A stretch of 64,000 nt of DNA from Rhizobium sullae (GCF_025200715.1 NZ_CP104144.1:1240001-1304000); one strand, 5' to 3'; shown: positions 52,837 through 62,518, counted from the first letter of the stretch. The notes: a model not told the origin generated them from the letters alone. Numbers and translations are program-made.

Positions 52837-53595
52837 CTATTCTCTACCCCTGAACCGCCGCTGATAGGCGGGGTCGTAAAGCGCGCTTTCGCGAAAATCG
52901 CGGGCAGAAAGCGTCGGACCGACGAAGATGATCGCCGTGCGTTCAACCGGGTCGAGAGCGACTCTCGCCTCGATATCGGCAAGCGTGCCGTGCAGAATAC
53001 GCTCGTCAGGCCAGGAAGCCTTGACGACGATGGCAACAGGGCAATCGGCGCCGTAAAGCGGCGTCAGTTCTTCGACGACCTGCCTGAGCGCATGAATTGC
53101 CAAATGGATCGCAAGAGTCGAGCCCGTCGCGCCGAATTTGGCAAGTGTTTCCTCATTCGGCATCGGCGAGGCGCGGCCTGAGACGCGGGTCAGCACCAGG
53201 CTCTGCGCAACAGCCGGAATCGTCAGTTCGCGGCCAAGTGCGGAGGCGGCCGCGGCAAAGGCCGGAACGCCCGGCGTCATCGTGTAGGCGATGCCCAGTT
53301 TTTCGAGGCGTCTTGTCTGCTCGGCAACCGCGCTCCACACGGAAAGATCGCCGGAATGCAGGCGCGCCACGTCCTCGCCGGCCTTGGCGGCACGCAGATA
53401 CTCCGCCTCGATCTCATCGAGCGACATCGGCGCGGTATCGATGATGCGCGCATCCGGCGGGCAGTATTGCAGCAGTTCCGGGGATACGATCGATCCGGCA
53501 TAGAGGCAGACCGGGCATCTGGAGATGAGGTCGCGCCCGCGAACGGTGATGAGATCGGCCGCACCCGGGCCTGCTCCGATAAAGTGAACCGTCAT
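52837..53595 (-). CDS. cobM: precorrin-4 C11-methyltransferase
   Basis: A 252-residue SAM-dependent uroporphyrin/precorrin methyltransferase. [47 protein letters not shown] and [10 protein letters not shown] are the CobM/CbiF pattern. It methylates precorrin-4 to precorrin-5 in the aerobic cobalamin pathway. It follows cobL after three bases and is the last gene of the minus-strand block. Confidence 0.93.
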   Translation of the reverse strand: MTVHFIGAGPGAADLITVRGRDLISRCPVCLYAGSIVSPELLQYCPPDARIIDTAPMSLDEIEAEYLRAAKAGEDVARLHSGDLSVWSAVAEQTRRLEKLGIAYTMTPGVPAFAAAASALGRELTIPAVAQSLVLTRVSGRASPMPNEETLAKFGATGSTLAIHLAIHALRQVVEELTPLYGADCPVAIVVKASWPDERILHGTLADIEARVALDPVERTAIIFVGPTLSARDFRESALYDPAYQRRFRGRE

Positions 53596-53598
53596 CCT

Positions 53599-54822
53599 TC
53601 AATCCTTGATCCAGCGCCATTGCACCACGGGCATTGCCGGGCGCCAGCCGCTCATTGCGCCGAGGGAGCCGGCGCGGGAAATCTCAATCCTTGTCAAAAG
53701 ACCGCCGCGCCTTGCCTGTTCGGTAAGCAGCACGGCCTCCATTTCCAGCGTCACCGCGTTGGCGACGAGGCGTCCGCCGCTTTTGAGCGAGGCGATTGCT
53801 GCGTCCATGACGCCCGGCTCGCTGCCGCCTCCGCCGACAAAGATGGCGTCCGGTACCGGCAATCCGCCCAATGCCGCAGGTGCTGTTCCCTCGACAACAG
53901 CGAGCCCCGGCACGCCGAAAGCGAAAGCATTGCGGGCGATCCTTTCCGCGCGCTCGCGTGATTGCTCGATGGCGACTGCCTTCAGCGACGGATCGCTGAG
54001 CATCCACTCGATGCCGATCGAACCAGAGCCGGCTCCGATATCCCACAGCAGTTCCCCGTGGCGCGGCGCAAGCGCAGACTGTGTCAGAGCGCGGACTTCA
54101 CGCTTGGTGATCTGCCCGTCATGCTCAAAGAGTTCGTCGTCCAGGCCGGCGGCAAAAGGCAGGATGCGAGCCCCTTTACCTGCCTTGACCTCGACACCGC
54201 AGACATTGAGAGGATCTATATCGGAAAGCCGGAAATCGTCTGCGGAGGTACTGAGGATACGCTCGCGCGCGCCGCCAAGCGCCTCCAGAACAATCATGCG
54301 AGAATGGCCGAAGCCGCTGTTTGACAGCAGCGCTGCCAGTTCCCCCGGCCCCCTCGCGTCGGAGGTCAGTGCAATGATGCGCCGCCCGGAATGCAGATGC
54401 GGGCGGACGAGATCGATGGAACGGCCATGAAGCGAGAGGCAGGCAGTTTCCTGCAAAGGCCAGCCGAGGCGCGACGCGGCCATGCTGAAGGCCGATGGAG
54501 CTGGAATGGTGAGCATCTCATCGGCGTTCACGTGCCGCGAGAGTGTCGCGCCGATACCATAAAGAAAGGGGTCACCGGAAGCCAGCACGACGACCGGTGA
54601 GCCCCGCCGGCTAAGGATTGCATTGATCGACTTTTCGAAGGGGCTTTGCCAGACAAGCCGCTCACCTGTAATCAGGCTCTCCATCAATGCATGATGCCGT
54701 TCGCCTCCGAAGACGGCAGGTGCCGCAGAAATCAGCCGCTTGGCGTGCTCGCCAAGTCCTTCTGGACCATCCTCGCCGATACCGATAATGACTAGCCAGG
54801 GTTTCGTGGTGTGACTAGGCAT
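53599..54822 (-). CDS. cobL: precorrin-6Y C5,15-methyltransferase (decarboxylating)
   Basis: A 407-residue fused enzyme: an N-terminal SAM methyltransferase for C5 (about 1-200, WLVIIGIGEDGPEGLG, LASGDPFLYGIGATL) and a C-terminal CbiT-like domain (about 205-407, LWDIGAGSGSIGIEWML, FVGGGGSEPGVMDA) that methylates C15 and decarboxylates. Start ATG 54822 (MPSHTTKPW) or ATG 54831 (MSDMPSH); neither has a good ribosome binding site. Only seven bases separate ATG 54822 from the divergent cobK start. Confidence 0.92.
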   Translation of the reverse strand: MPSHTTKPWLVIIGIGEDGPEGLGEHAKRLISAAPAVFGGERHHALMESLITGERLVWQSPFEKSINAILSRRGSPVVVLASGDPFLYGIGATLSRHVNADEMLTIPAPSAFSMAASRLGWPLQETACLSLHGRSIDLVRPHLHSGRRIIALTSDARGPGELAALLSNSGFGHSRMIVLEALGGARERILSTSADDFRLSDIDPLNVCGVEVKAGKGARILPFAAGLDDELFEHDGQITKREVRALTQSALAPRHGELLWDIGAGSGSIGIEWMLSDPSLKAVAIEQSRERAERIARNAFAFGVPGLAVVEGTAPAALGGLPVPDAIFVGGGGSEPGVMDAAIASLKSGGRLVANAVTLEMEAVLLTEQARRGGLLTRIEISRAGSLGAMSGWRPAMPVVQWRWIKD

Positions 54823-54829
54823 ATCAGAC

Positions 54830-55600
54830 ATGGCAAAAATCCGCGGACTGATATTGGGCGGAACGACCGAAGCGCGTGCTTTGGCGCAGGCGCTCTCCAA
54901 GAAGGCCGGTTTTGACATCCTGCTGTCTCTTGCCGGCCGCACAGAAAAACCGTCCAATCAGTCTGTTCCTGTTCGCATTGGCGGTTTCGGCGGAGCCGAC
55001 GGCCTCGCGTCTTTCCTGCGCGATGGAGGCTTTGACCTTCTCGTCGATGCGACACATCCCTTTGCCGCCCGCATCTCCGCCAACGCCGACGGCGCTGCAC
55101 GTCTGTGCGGAATTGCGGCGCTTGCCCTTCGCCGGCCCGAATGGGTCCAGCAACCGGGTGATCAATGGATCGCGACTAGAAACATTCAGCAGGCGATTGG
55201 TGCGCTTGGCCCTGGCGCTCGCCGCGTCTTCCTGGCGACCGGACGCCAGGAGGCGCACTATGCAGAGGCGGCGGCGCATCATTTCTACCTTGTTCGCAGC
55301 GTCGATCCCGTCAATCCACCGCTCAATATTCCGAACGTGGAATATATTCTCGATCGTGGCCCCTTCGAAATCGACCGCGAGATCGGGCTTCTTGCGTCTC
55401 ATCGCATTGATGCGGTCATTGCCAAGAATAGCGGCGGTGCGGCGACCTATGCGAAAATCGAGGCAGCACGCTATCTCGGCATCGAAGTCTTCATGATCGC
55501 CCGTGCGCCCGCGCCTGCCATGAGAGCGGTCGAAACCATCGAGGAAGCGCTCCGCGCGATCGATCACCTGTTTCCTCCCGCCATGGAACGGGGCGTGTAG
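54830..55600 (+). CDS. cobK: precorrin-6A reductase
   Basis: A 256-residue NADPH-dependent reductase, precorrin-6A to -6B. The conserved N-terminus IRGLILGGTTEARALAQAL and LLVDATHPFAARIS, FLATGRQE, VIAKNSGG identify CobK/CbiJ. It is the only cob gene on the plus strand: its 5' end abuts cobL, and its last 37 bases overlap the convergent end of cobJ. The transcript is antisense to neighbours on both sides. Confidence 0.93.
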   Translation: MAKIRGLILGGTTEARALAQALSKKAGFDILLSLAGRTEKPSNQSVPVRIGGFGGADGLASFLRDGGFDLLVDATHPFAARISANADGAARLCGIAALALRRPEWVQQPGDQWIATRNIQQAIGALGPGARRVFLATGRQEAHYAEAAAHHFYLVRSVDPVNPPLNIPNVEYILDRGPFEIDREIGLLASHRIDAVIAKNSGGAATYAKIEAARYLGIEVFMIARAPAPAMRAVETIEEALRAIDHLFPPAMERGV

Positions 55601-56328
55601 ACGAGCTCCGGCTTGCCGCCGCCAGAAATGATCCGCGTTTCCGGCGAGCCGATGATGATGCAGGTCGCCATATCCGCAACGGAGGCGTGGGCGTCGCCGA
55701 GCGGCTGAATGATGATCCGTTCATCGGGACGTCCGGCTGCGCGGCCGAAGATCACCGGTGTCTGCCGCGGCAGGTGCGCGCGCAGCACCTCGAAGGCCTT
55801 GCCGAGCTGCCAGGGTCGCGCCTTGCTGATCGGGTTGTAAAGGGCGATCACGAAGCCCGCCTTTGCAGCCAATGCCAGGCGTTTTTCGATGATATCCCAG
55901 GACTTCAGGTTATCCGAAAGCGAAATCGCGCAGAAATCGTGCCCGAGCGGGGCGCCGACGCGGGCTGCAACCGCAAGCATTGCAGTAATGCCCGGCACCA
56001 CGACCAGCTCGACGGATCGCCATTCCGCCGGACCCGTATCGATTGCTTCGCAGACAGCCGCGGCCATAGCGAAAACGCCGGGATCGCCGCCGGAGACGAT
56101 ACAGACCTTGCGGCCGCTTGCCGCCATCGTCAAAGCGTCCCCTGCCCGTCTCATCTCCTCGCGGTTGTCGGAGGGATGGCGTTTTTGATGGGCGCTGAAC
56201 TGCAGCCGGTCGAGATAAGGACCATAGCCGAAGAAGTCGGTCGATGCCGAAACCGCCGAATGCGCTTCCGGCGTCATCTGATTAGGGTTGCCAGGGCCGG
56301 TGCCAATGACAAACAGGATTCCACTCAT
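55564..56328 (-). CDS. cobJ: precorrin-3B C17-methyltransferase
   Basis: A 254-residue SAM methyltransferase that contracts the ring at C17. FVIGTGPGNPNQMTPEAHSAV, VSGGDPGVFAMAAAV, VPGITAMLAVAAR and IALYNPISKARPWQL are the CobJ/CbiH pattern. Its start overlaps the cobI stop by four bases (ATGA), and its end overlaps cobK on the opposite strand. Confidence 0.94.
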   Translation of the reverse strand: MSGILFVIGTGPGNPNQMTPEAHSAVSASTDFFGYGPYLDRLQFSAHQKRHPSDNREEMRRAGDALTMAASGRKVCIVSGGDPGVFAMAAAVCEAIDTGPAEWRSVELVVVPGITAMLAVAARVGAPLGHDFCAISLSDNLKSWDIIEKRLALAAKAGFVIALYNPISKARPWQLGKAFEVLRAHLPRQTPVIFGRAAGRPDERIIIQPLGDAHASVADMATCIIIGSPETRIISGGGKPELVYTPRSMAGGNR

Positions 56329-57056
56329 CGGTTCGCCTCCCAGCCGGGCACAAGCACCAGCGAGAAATACGGCGCGTCGCCGTCCGGCCGTTCTGCAAGC
56401 TTCAGCATCGCGGAATTCGCCATCGTGCCGCGCTCGACATAGACTGCTTCGCCGAGCCGCCCCGCAGCTTCAAGCGCGCGGCGGATCTTCGCAAGATTGC
56501 GGCCGACCTTCATGATGACGGCTGCCTGGGTATCGCCCAGCCGTCGCGTCAGTTCTGCTTCCGTCATCGTGCCCGGCAGCACGGAAAGCACGTCGTCGCC
56601 CTGGACGATCGGCATGCCGGCAAGCGACCAGCAGCCGGACATGGCGCTGATGCCTGGGATCACCTCGACCGGGTAGCGATCGGCAAGGCGCACATGCAAG
56701 TGCATGTAGGATCCGTAGAACATCGGATCGCCTTCGCTGAGGACCGCGACCGTTTTTCCCGCATCGAGGCATGCTGCGACCACGGCTGCAGAACTATCAT
56801 AGAAAGCGGTGATCTGGCTTTGATAGAGCGCTTCGCTCTTTTCGATTTCGGTGGTCACCGGATAATAGAGCGGCAGCAGTTCGGTTTCGGGTCCGATCAG
56901 GTGCTGCACGACAGCCCGGCCGTTGCCCGCCCTGCCCTGTTTGGCGAAATAGGCAATGACGTCCGCGGCTTCGATCGCCTTGATTGCCTTGATGGTCAGC
57001 AGATCCGGGTCGCCTGGCCCCGTGCCGACGCCGATGAGACGGCCGGGCCTGGTCAT
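56325..57056 (-). CDS. cobI: precorrin-2 C20-methyltransferase
   Basis: A 243-residue SAM methyltransferase. LIGVGTGPGDPDLLTIKAIKAI, LSEGDPMFYGSYMHL and VIPGISAMSGCWSLAGMPI are typical of CobI/CbiL. ATG 57056 overlaps the cobH stop by four bases. The frame is open further upstream but that part lies inside cobH. Confidence 0.94.
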   Translation of the reverse strand: MTRPGRLIGVGTGPGDPDLLTIKAIKAIEAADVIAYFAKQGRAGNGRAVVQHLIGPETELLPLYYPVTTEIEKSEALYQSQITAFYDSSAAVVAACLDAGKTVAVLSEGDPMFYGSYMHLHVRLADRYPVEVIPGISAMSGCWSLAGMPIVQGDDVLSVLPGTMTEAELTRRLGDTQAAVIMKVGRNLAKIRRALEAAGRLGEAVYVERGTMANSAMLKLAERPDGDAPYFSLVLVPGWEANR

Positions 57057-57685
57057 AGTCCGGACCTCGCCAGCGCGTTGATTGCGGCTGCCGTCATAGC
57101 ACTGCCACCCAGGCGGCCTCGAACGATCGCGAAGGGCACGCCATAGGAATTTTCCGCCAACGCATCCTTGGATTCGGCAGCACCGACGAAGCCGACCGGC
57201 ATACCGATGATCGCAGCAGGCTTCGGCGCGCCGCCACGCAGCAGTTCGAGAAGATGGAAGAGTGCCGTCGGGGCATTGCCTATCGCGACGACGCTGCCCG
57301 CCAGGCGATCGAGCCAAAGCCCGATGGCCGCCGCCGAGCGCGTGTTGCGGCTTGCTACAGCCAGTTCCGGGGTGCGGGGGTCGCGCAGCGTGCAGATCAC
57401 GTCGTTTTCGGCCGGCAGCCTGGCACGCGTAATGCCATGCGCGACCATTTCTGCATCGCAGAAAATCGGAGCCCCCTTCTTGAGCGCGCCGCGCGCCGTG
57501 ATCACGAAATCCGGCGAGAAGTTGAAATGCGCGGCGGCTTCGACCAGCCCGCAGGCATGAATCATGCGCACGGCAATCTCGGTTTCTTGCGGTGAAAAGC
57601 GCGAAAGATCGGCTTCGCTGCGGATGATTGCAAAGGAGCGTTCGTAGATCGCCTCGCCGCTGCGGATATAATCGTAATCTGGCAT
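57053..57685 (-). CDS. cobH: precorrin-8X methylmutase
   Basis: A 210-residue mutase that moves the C11 methyl group to C12, giving hydrogenobyrinate. MPDYDYIRSGEAIYERSFAIIR, the catalytic His in RMIHACGLVEAA, and GMPVGFVGAAESKDAL are diagnostic. ATG 57685 lies two bases after the cobG stop. Confidence 0.94.
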   Translation of the reverse strand: MPDYDYIRSGEAIYERSFAIIRSEADLSRFSPQETEIAVRMIHACGLVEAAAHFNFSPDFVITARGALKKGAPIFCDAEMVAHGITRARLPAENDVICTLRDPRTPELAVASRNTRSAAAIGLWLDRLAGSVVAIGNAPTALFHLLELLRGGAPKPAAIIGMPVGFVGAAESKDALAENSYGVPFAIVRGRLGGSAMTAAAINALARSGL

Positions 57686-57687
57686 CC

Positions 57688-59052
57688 CTATTCCTGTTTC
57701 AGCGCGTTGGCGATCGCCTGGGGGCCGAGCCGCGTCAGGCAGGCAGCCGCCGATTCGCAAGGGCTCTTGTTCTTCCCGACAAGCCGGGCGAGCTTCTCTA
57801 TAGCGGAATCGATCTCGCTGCCAGCAATCGTTACATCCGGCCTGTCGCCCGCCCGTCCGTTCAACACAATACCATAACCGCCGGGCATCCCAATGATTGT
57901 GAGAGCTTGCCGCGGATGAGCACATCCCTTGGCACAGCCGGAAAGGTGAACCGCCAGCGATCCGTCGAGAAGGGCCGATGCATGCTGCAGCAGATGCTCT
58001 GCCCGCACCTTCGTTTCATAAAAACCCGAGGCGCAGGCCCCCGCGCCAGCGCAAGCCGCAATCTTTGCAAACGAATCGTTTGGATCGGAGCTAAAGCCAA
58101 GATCCGTTGCTACCTCTTGCAACCGCTCTGCACTTTGTGGGTTCAAACCGGTCAAATAAAATAGCCGGCCCGGCGCCAGCCGAATTTCTGCTGCCGCGAA
58201 GCGCTCGGCCTCTCCCAGAAACATCGACAGATCGCTTGCATTGATCTGGCCGAAATGTGGCCTGAGGCCAAGGACAACGCTGCGATTGGCAAGCTGATGA
58301 ACTCCGGGCCTTGGCGTTTCTGAATGAGGCGCGGTGACAAATTGCGCCTCCATTGCCGGAAACATGTCGCGCAAGGCAGCCGGTCCGATGTCGCGCGCTC
58401 GAAGATGCATGCCGATTTTCACGAGCATCGCCAGCAATTGCCCGATCGTCCGGACAGCGTCATCCGCCGAGCCGATGCAAACAGGCACGGCCGTTTTACC
58501 ATCGCCGTCTATCGCAACCCGCCAGCGGCCTTCGCCCAGAGCGGCAACGCGGATATCGGCTGAAAGACCGGATAGACCGAAACGTCCTCCACCGTCGACG
58601 ATGATGGAGAGCTTCGGGGCCAGAAGTGGTGAAGACAGCGCAATCCTTAGCTCATCACGCAGCCGCGCTTCGATGGCGGCGGGATTTCCTATCTCGCGCG
58701 GGTCGATGCCATGTAGGGGCGAAAGCTCGATCGACGGACCTGCCGGAACAAGAATTCCTGCCGCTTCGACATCAGCAGCAAGCCGATCGACAGTCTCCGG
58801 CCGCAGACCGCGGACTTGCAGACTTCCGCGCGCGGAAATTTCCAGAAGACCGTTGCCGTTTGCCGCTGCGGAGGCTGCAAGCATCTTGAATTGCGCAGGC
58901 GTCAGCGCGCCGCCGGCCGGCCGCAACCGCACGAGCAGGCCGTCGCCGGTCGCCATGGGTGCGGCAAGCGTCGGACAGGCGCCGCGGCGCGATTCTTGCG
59001 CGGCAACGACGTGCGCTTCCCTGTCGATCTTTCTTTCGCCGGCAAAGCCCAT
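57688..59052 (-). CDS. cobG: precorrin-3B synthase
   Basis: A 454-residue oxygen-dependent enzyme with sulfite/nitrite reductase-like halves. The [4Fe-4S] cysteines are in ACAGAGACASGF and LSGCAKGCAHP. RRGACPTLAAPMATGDGLLVRLRP is the conserved N-terminus. It makes precorrin-3B, the step that defines the aerobic route. ATG 59052 (behind AAAGGACGAGCC) or ATG 59067 may be the start. Confidence 0.92.
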   Translation of the reverse strand: MGFAGERKIDREAHVVAAQESRRGACPTLAAPMATGDGLLVRLRPAGGALTPAQFKMLAASAAANGNGLLEISARGSLQVRGLRPETVDRLAADVEAAGILVPAGPSIELSPLHGIDPREIGNPAAIEARLRDELRIALSSPLLAPKLSIIVDGGGRFGLSGLSADIRVAALGEGRWRVAIDGDGKTAVPVCIGSADDAVRTIGQLLAMLVKIGMHLRARDIGPAALRDMFPAMEAQFVTAPHSETPRPGVHQLANRSVVLGLRPHFGQINASDLSMFLGEAERFAAAEIRLAPGRLFYLTGLNPQSAERLQEVATDLGFSSDPNDSFAKIAACAGAGACASGFYETKVRAEHLLQHASALLDGSLAVHLSGCAKGCAHPRQALTIIGMPGGYGIVLNGRAGDRPDVTIAGSEIDSAIEKLARLVGKNKSPCESAAACLTRLGPQAIANALKQE

Positions 59053-59110
59053 GGCTCGTCCTTTCATTCCTGCCCTTACAGGACGGCGGCCCCCCGGCAA
59101 AGCGCCGCGA

Positions 59111-59869
59111 CTAGTTCTTAACGTCGCAGCCTTTGCGCAATAAGTAGATGTCCATGATCCAGCCATGCCGTTCGCGCGCTTCAGCGCGTGCCCTGACGAT
59201 ATCATCGGCGACATCGCCGAGGCGCCCGGCACGGACGATTTCGTCTTCCGTGCCAAGATAGGCTCCCCAGAAGATTTCCGTGTCCGGATCATCGACCGTC
59301 GTAAACGCCTGGATTCCATCGAGCATTACAACCGTACTTTCCGTCTTGAGCCCCTCTTCGGCAAGCCTACGGCCGGTCGTAATTTCCACCGGCTTGCCGA
59401 CGAGATTGACGGGGATGCGGTGGCTCGCGGCGAGCGCTTGAATGCTGGTAATACCCGGGATGACGGTGATCTCAAATTCCACTTTATCCCGCACCCGCTC
59501 CAGGATGCGCAACGTGCTGTCGTAGAGGCTCGGATCGCCCCATACGAGAAAGGCGGCTGTGCCGTTTTCCGGCAGATCGCCGACCAACTGACGATAGGTT
59601 GCAGCGATTGTCTCATGCCACTCATCGACGCTCTGCCCATAACTGCGCTCCTTCGTCTCGCGACGAGGCACGGCGAATTCGATGATCTTGCTGTCCGCCT
59701 TGTTGAGATATCGCGCACAGATTTCGCGGCGTACATCTGCAAGCTCTTCTTTCTGTGCGCCCTTTGTGGGGATAAAGACGTGATCGGCAGCGTTCATGGC
59801 GTTGATCGCCTGGATGGTCATATGTTCCGGGTTTCCGGTGCCGATGCCGATGACGTAAATATTCTTCAC
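59111..59869 (-). CDS. cobF: precorrin-6A synthase (deacetylating)
   Basis: A 252-residue SAM methyltransferase that methylates C1 with loss of acetate. IYVIGIGTGNPEHMTIQAINAM, VWGDPSLYDSTLRIL and VIPGITSIQALAASHRIPVNLVG fit CobF. GTG 59869 has AGGAGGCTCA before it, the best ribosome binding site of the block. It is followed by cobG after 58 bases and preceded by the DUF2938 gene. Confidence 0.92.
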   Translation of the reverse strand: MKNIYVIGIGTGNPEHMTIQAINAMNAADHVFIPTKGAQKEELADVRREICARYLNKADSKIIEFAVPRRETKERSYGQSVDEWHETIAATYRQLVGDLPENGTAAFLVWGDPSLYDSTLRILERVRDKVEFEITVIPGITSIQALAASHRIPVNLVGKPVEITTGRRLAEEGLKTESTVVMLDGIQAFTTVDDPDTEIFWGAYLGTEDEIVRAGRLGDVADDIVRARAEARERHGWIMDIYLLRKGCDVKN

Positions 59870-59898
59870 TGAGCCTCCTTGCGGGGTTTGCGCCGCTT

Positions 59899-60378
59899 TT
59901 AACGGATCAGGAGCGCGGTGCCGAAAAGCCCGATCGCGAAAACGGTATGCGCGAGCAGATTGAGTGCACGTACCTTGTTCGGGTTTAGCGTCTTCGACGC
60001 GGCCCAGCCGATGCCGAGCCCCGGCTGCAGCAGAAACCAGCCGGCCCCGACGGTCACAATACCGAGGATCCAAGCGGGGATGAAAGTTGGCGCTGTCAGC
60101 CAGGATGGCCCCATGAGAACCGCAAGAACAAGGCCATAGACGATGCCGGTTGCATAATGCCCGATCCAGCCCAGCGCCAGTTCGTGCCTATAGGGCTCGG
60201 CATCGGCAATATTGTCGTGAAAAACCTTGCCGCGCCCGAGGTGCCAGAACCACCGTCCGACAGGCGCCCAGTTGGCAGGCGCCTGACCGAAGGCCCGGAA
60301 AAGGACGATTGCCCAAATATCCATGAGGATCGTCGCGCCGATCCCCATTGCTATGCCGCGCCATAAAATATCGAACAT
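59899..60378 (-). CDS. DUF2938 membrane protein
   Basis: A 159-residue protein with four hydrophobic segments. It resembles DUF2938: MGIGATILMDIWAIVLFRAFG at the start, GWIGHYATGIVYGLVLAVLMG in the middle, and GAGWFLLQPGLGIGWAASKT. The function of the family is unknown. It lies 29 bases before cobF in the same direction and would head the cob transcript. It might help export, import or metal supply, but there is no direct sign of that. No B12 riboswitch was recognised in the 206 bases upstream. Confidence 0.75.
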   Translation of the reverse strand: MFDILWRGIAMGIGATILMDIWAIVLFRAFGQAPANWAPVGRWFWHLGRGKVFHDNIADAEPYRHELALGWIGHYATGIVYGLVLAVLMGPSWLTAPTFIPAWILGIVTVGAGWFLLQPGLGIGWAASKTLNPNKVRALNLLAHTVFAIGLFGTALLIR

Positions 60379-60584
60379 GATGACGATCCCGAATGGTAGA
60401 ATTGCCGGACTGTCTTAAACACGGGCGGCAAACCCTGCAACATCGCTCTTACACTCAGGGGGCCGGTTCCGGTACTGCGCGAAATGACACCCCAAGCGCT
60501 TGCCTCAGTTGGCCACAGATATTCTCCGATCAGCAATGAAGGCTGAACCGGAGGCGAGAGGCTGACCCGGTCCGCACCTCGTAA

Positions 60585-61346
60585 CTATCGAGAGGCAATG
60601 TGCCCAAGGGCGGCCCGTAGCGGCCCGTCCGAGACGTGGATGACACCGAGATACGGATGCGCCATGTCGATGACAAGGAAGACCCCTGCAGCGACCGACA
60701 GCGAGCAGACCAGCATGACGCCGATCACGGTCGGATTGGCCGGAGCCTGGAGCCCGAAGGTCAGGAACAGCCACGCGAGCCAAAAGACAAGAATGACGAG
60801 AAACGCGGTCGGCAACCCTTCCGAACTGCTTTCGACGAGCATCCAGTGGGCTTCGGCCAAGAGGCCGCTGACCTCGAGGGCGCGAGCCTGAAGCAGTCGC
60901 TGCGGCTCGGTCGCCGGAACGAGGTTGCGAAGTTCACCCTGTACAGGCTCGATGCCTTGGTTTTCATCATACGGTTCGATTCCCGCCTGCTCGGCCGCGG
61001 TGCCCCACCCCTGAACAAGTCTGTTCTCGACTAGACGATGCAGCCGGCTGCGTGCATCCGCCGTCTCTGGGCCGTACTGCGCCATTACCCGGTCAAGTAG
61101 CAGCAAGCGGGCAACCGAGGTCCGCAGTTCGGCTTCGGCGGTGTTGTAGACGGTGTTCGCGGACGCAATCAGCAGCCCGAGGGCAAGGGCAGACAACGTG
61201 CCGACGACCGCCGTCGACAAGCGGATCACGTCCTTGGATTCGGCATCCAGGTGATGGGCTGGCAGGCGGTTACGGACAAGGATGCCGATGAGCGATGCCC
61301 CGAACAGGCAGATGAAGACGAGCGTGCCAAGGGCGATCGAACTCAA
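60585..61346 (-). CDS. DUF4239 (bestrophin-like) membrane protein
   Basis: A 253-residue membrane protein with two hydrophobic segments near the N-terminus (about 5-25 and 45-65) and two near the C-terminus (about 185-235), the DUF4239 layout (VIRLSTAVVGTLSALALGLLIASA). Start TTG 61346 has AGGAGG 7 bases upstream, much better than other in-frame starts. It is preceded in the same direction by a broken hydrolase gene. Function unknown. Confidence 0.78.
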   Translation of the reverse strand: MSSIALGTLVFICLFGASLIGILVRNRLPAHHLDAESKDVIRLSTAVVGTLSALALGLLIASANTVYNTAEAELRTSVARLLLLDRVMAQYGPETADARSRLHRLVENRLVQGWGTAAEQAGIEPYDENQGIEPVQGELRNLVPATEPQRLLQARALEVSGLLAEAHWMLVESSSEGLPTAFLVILVFWLAWLFLTFGLQAPANPTVIGVMLVCSLSVAAGVFLVIDMAHPYLGVIHVSDGPLRAALGHIASR

Positions 61347-61360
61347 ACGGGCGCCTCCTG

Positions 61361-61963
61361 CTATCTCTGCGTCAGGCACGCCGGGGCGGTCGGCATCGCC
61401 GCGCAATTCTTGACCGCAACCTTCTGCCTTCCGCTGACTTGTCCGGTCAGGCCGCCGACATGATTGGCGTCGTTGCCGCGAGTATCGGCGTCAAACACCG
61501 CGACGGGGGCGGTCAGTACGAGGCCCGCGGCACTTCCGGCGGCAGCGGCCACCTCGGTTGTTCCGGCAAGGATGGTGTCGCCGAGACCGACCCGGCTGTC
61601 GGTCAGCGTCTGCCCTTCGGACAGCCGCGCGCCGATGAGCTGGACGACTTCCGGGGATTCCGCGAACTTGCTGTGATTGAGATCGTCGCTGACCTTGATC
61701 TTGGTGAGGTCGATCTCCGAAATCTTGTAGTCGGCAAGCTCCGCCTTGTACGGCGCGGTTTCGGGATCGATCGACCCCTGGCGCGGAATGTTGCCCCAGA
61801 CCCGTCGCGAGAAAGCGAGCGCCTTGTCGTCACGGGAGACGAACAGAGTGAACTGCGGGTGCGGGTCGCCCATGTCCTCGATCTGCGCAAGATATGGAAG
61901 AAGTCGCCAAATACGACCAGCAGTCAACGAGTTAAACAAGCGCAAGTCATCCCCCATTAGCAT
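61361..61963 (-). pseudogene. 5'-truncated DUF900-type alpha/beta hydrolase remnant
   Basis: About 175 residues from IEDMGDPHPQFTLFVSRDDKALAFSRRVWG to the end resemble only the C-terminal third of DUF900-type esterase/hydrolases (LFVSRDDKAL, SEIDLTKIKVSDDLNHSKFAESPEVVQLIGARL). The nucleophile domain and signal peptide are missing: upstream (beyond about 61890) the frame holds unrelated sequence. It is probably a decayed gene whose 5' part was lost by rearrangement. It ends 15 bases before the DUF4239 start, suggesting a former operon. Confidence 0.65.
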
Positions 61964-62518
61964 TCCGACGTCGGCTCGCAGTCACATTCCCGAAATCAGA
62001 CAGTAGTTTGTGGATGCGACAGACACTTGTGCTGTTCGCGTGACATGTTCCGTCGCCACATCAGGGGGCGAGGATCTTCTCAATCATTTACGTGGTGCTT
62101 CTGCCCATGAGACGGCGCGAGGCATAGTCTTCCACCTGCTTGTGTATCGCACTGACCCTGTCTGCGGTTGTCTGTCTAAAGCTGTCGTCGTCCGTCCTCA
62201 AATTTCATAGCACGTTATCGCGGCCAGACGTCACAGAAACCTGTGTTCTCGGTGCTGTCGGCACATGCCAGACTGCGGCGGCGTTCCGGCGAGGGAGGCC
62301 GCGCCTGCGATGCACGGGGGACTTCGGCCGGGGTCGGAGCGAGCATTGGTACGGCCACCATCATCAGGAGATCCGTAGCCGTGGTGGCGTTCTGAAAGTG
62401 CTTAATGAGCTTCACGTTCCGTCCTGTTTAAAGGCGCAGGTGAAACTTCACCTAGCGAATTCCTGAGAGGGCGCACCATGCCTCAATCATCGCGATTTCC
62501 TCAGTATGTTACTGGTGG
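61964..62518. other. 555-base region without a clear gene
   Basis: No recognisable protein family is encoded here. The only frame with a fair ribosome binding site is the 66-codon frame at 62215-62415, listed separately. The region joins the truncated hydrolase remnant to the DUF4105 gene and looks like decayed sequence. Confidence 0.4.
62215..62415 (-). CDS. possible 66-residue hypothetical protein
   Basis: GTG 62415 follows AGGACGGAAC and opens 66 codons (MKLIKHFQNATTATDLLMMVAVPMLAPTPAEV...), with a short hydrophobic stretch and a Pro/Arg-rich end. I do not recognise a family. It may be chance in a decayed region. Confidence 0.25.
   Translation of the reverse strand: MKLIKHFQNATTATDLLMMVAVPMLAPTPAEVPRASQARPPSPERRRSLACADSTENTGFCDVWPR

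Noticed and set aside
60379..60584. Cobalamin riboswitch upstream of the cob block
   Set aside because: The B12 box and its flanking conserved stretches were looked for on the minus strand and not found.
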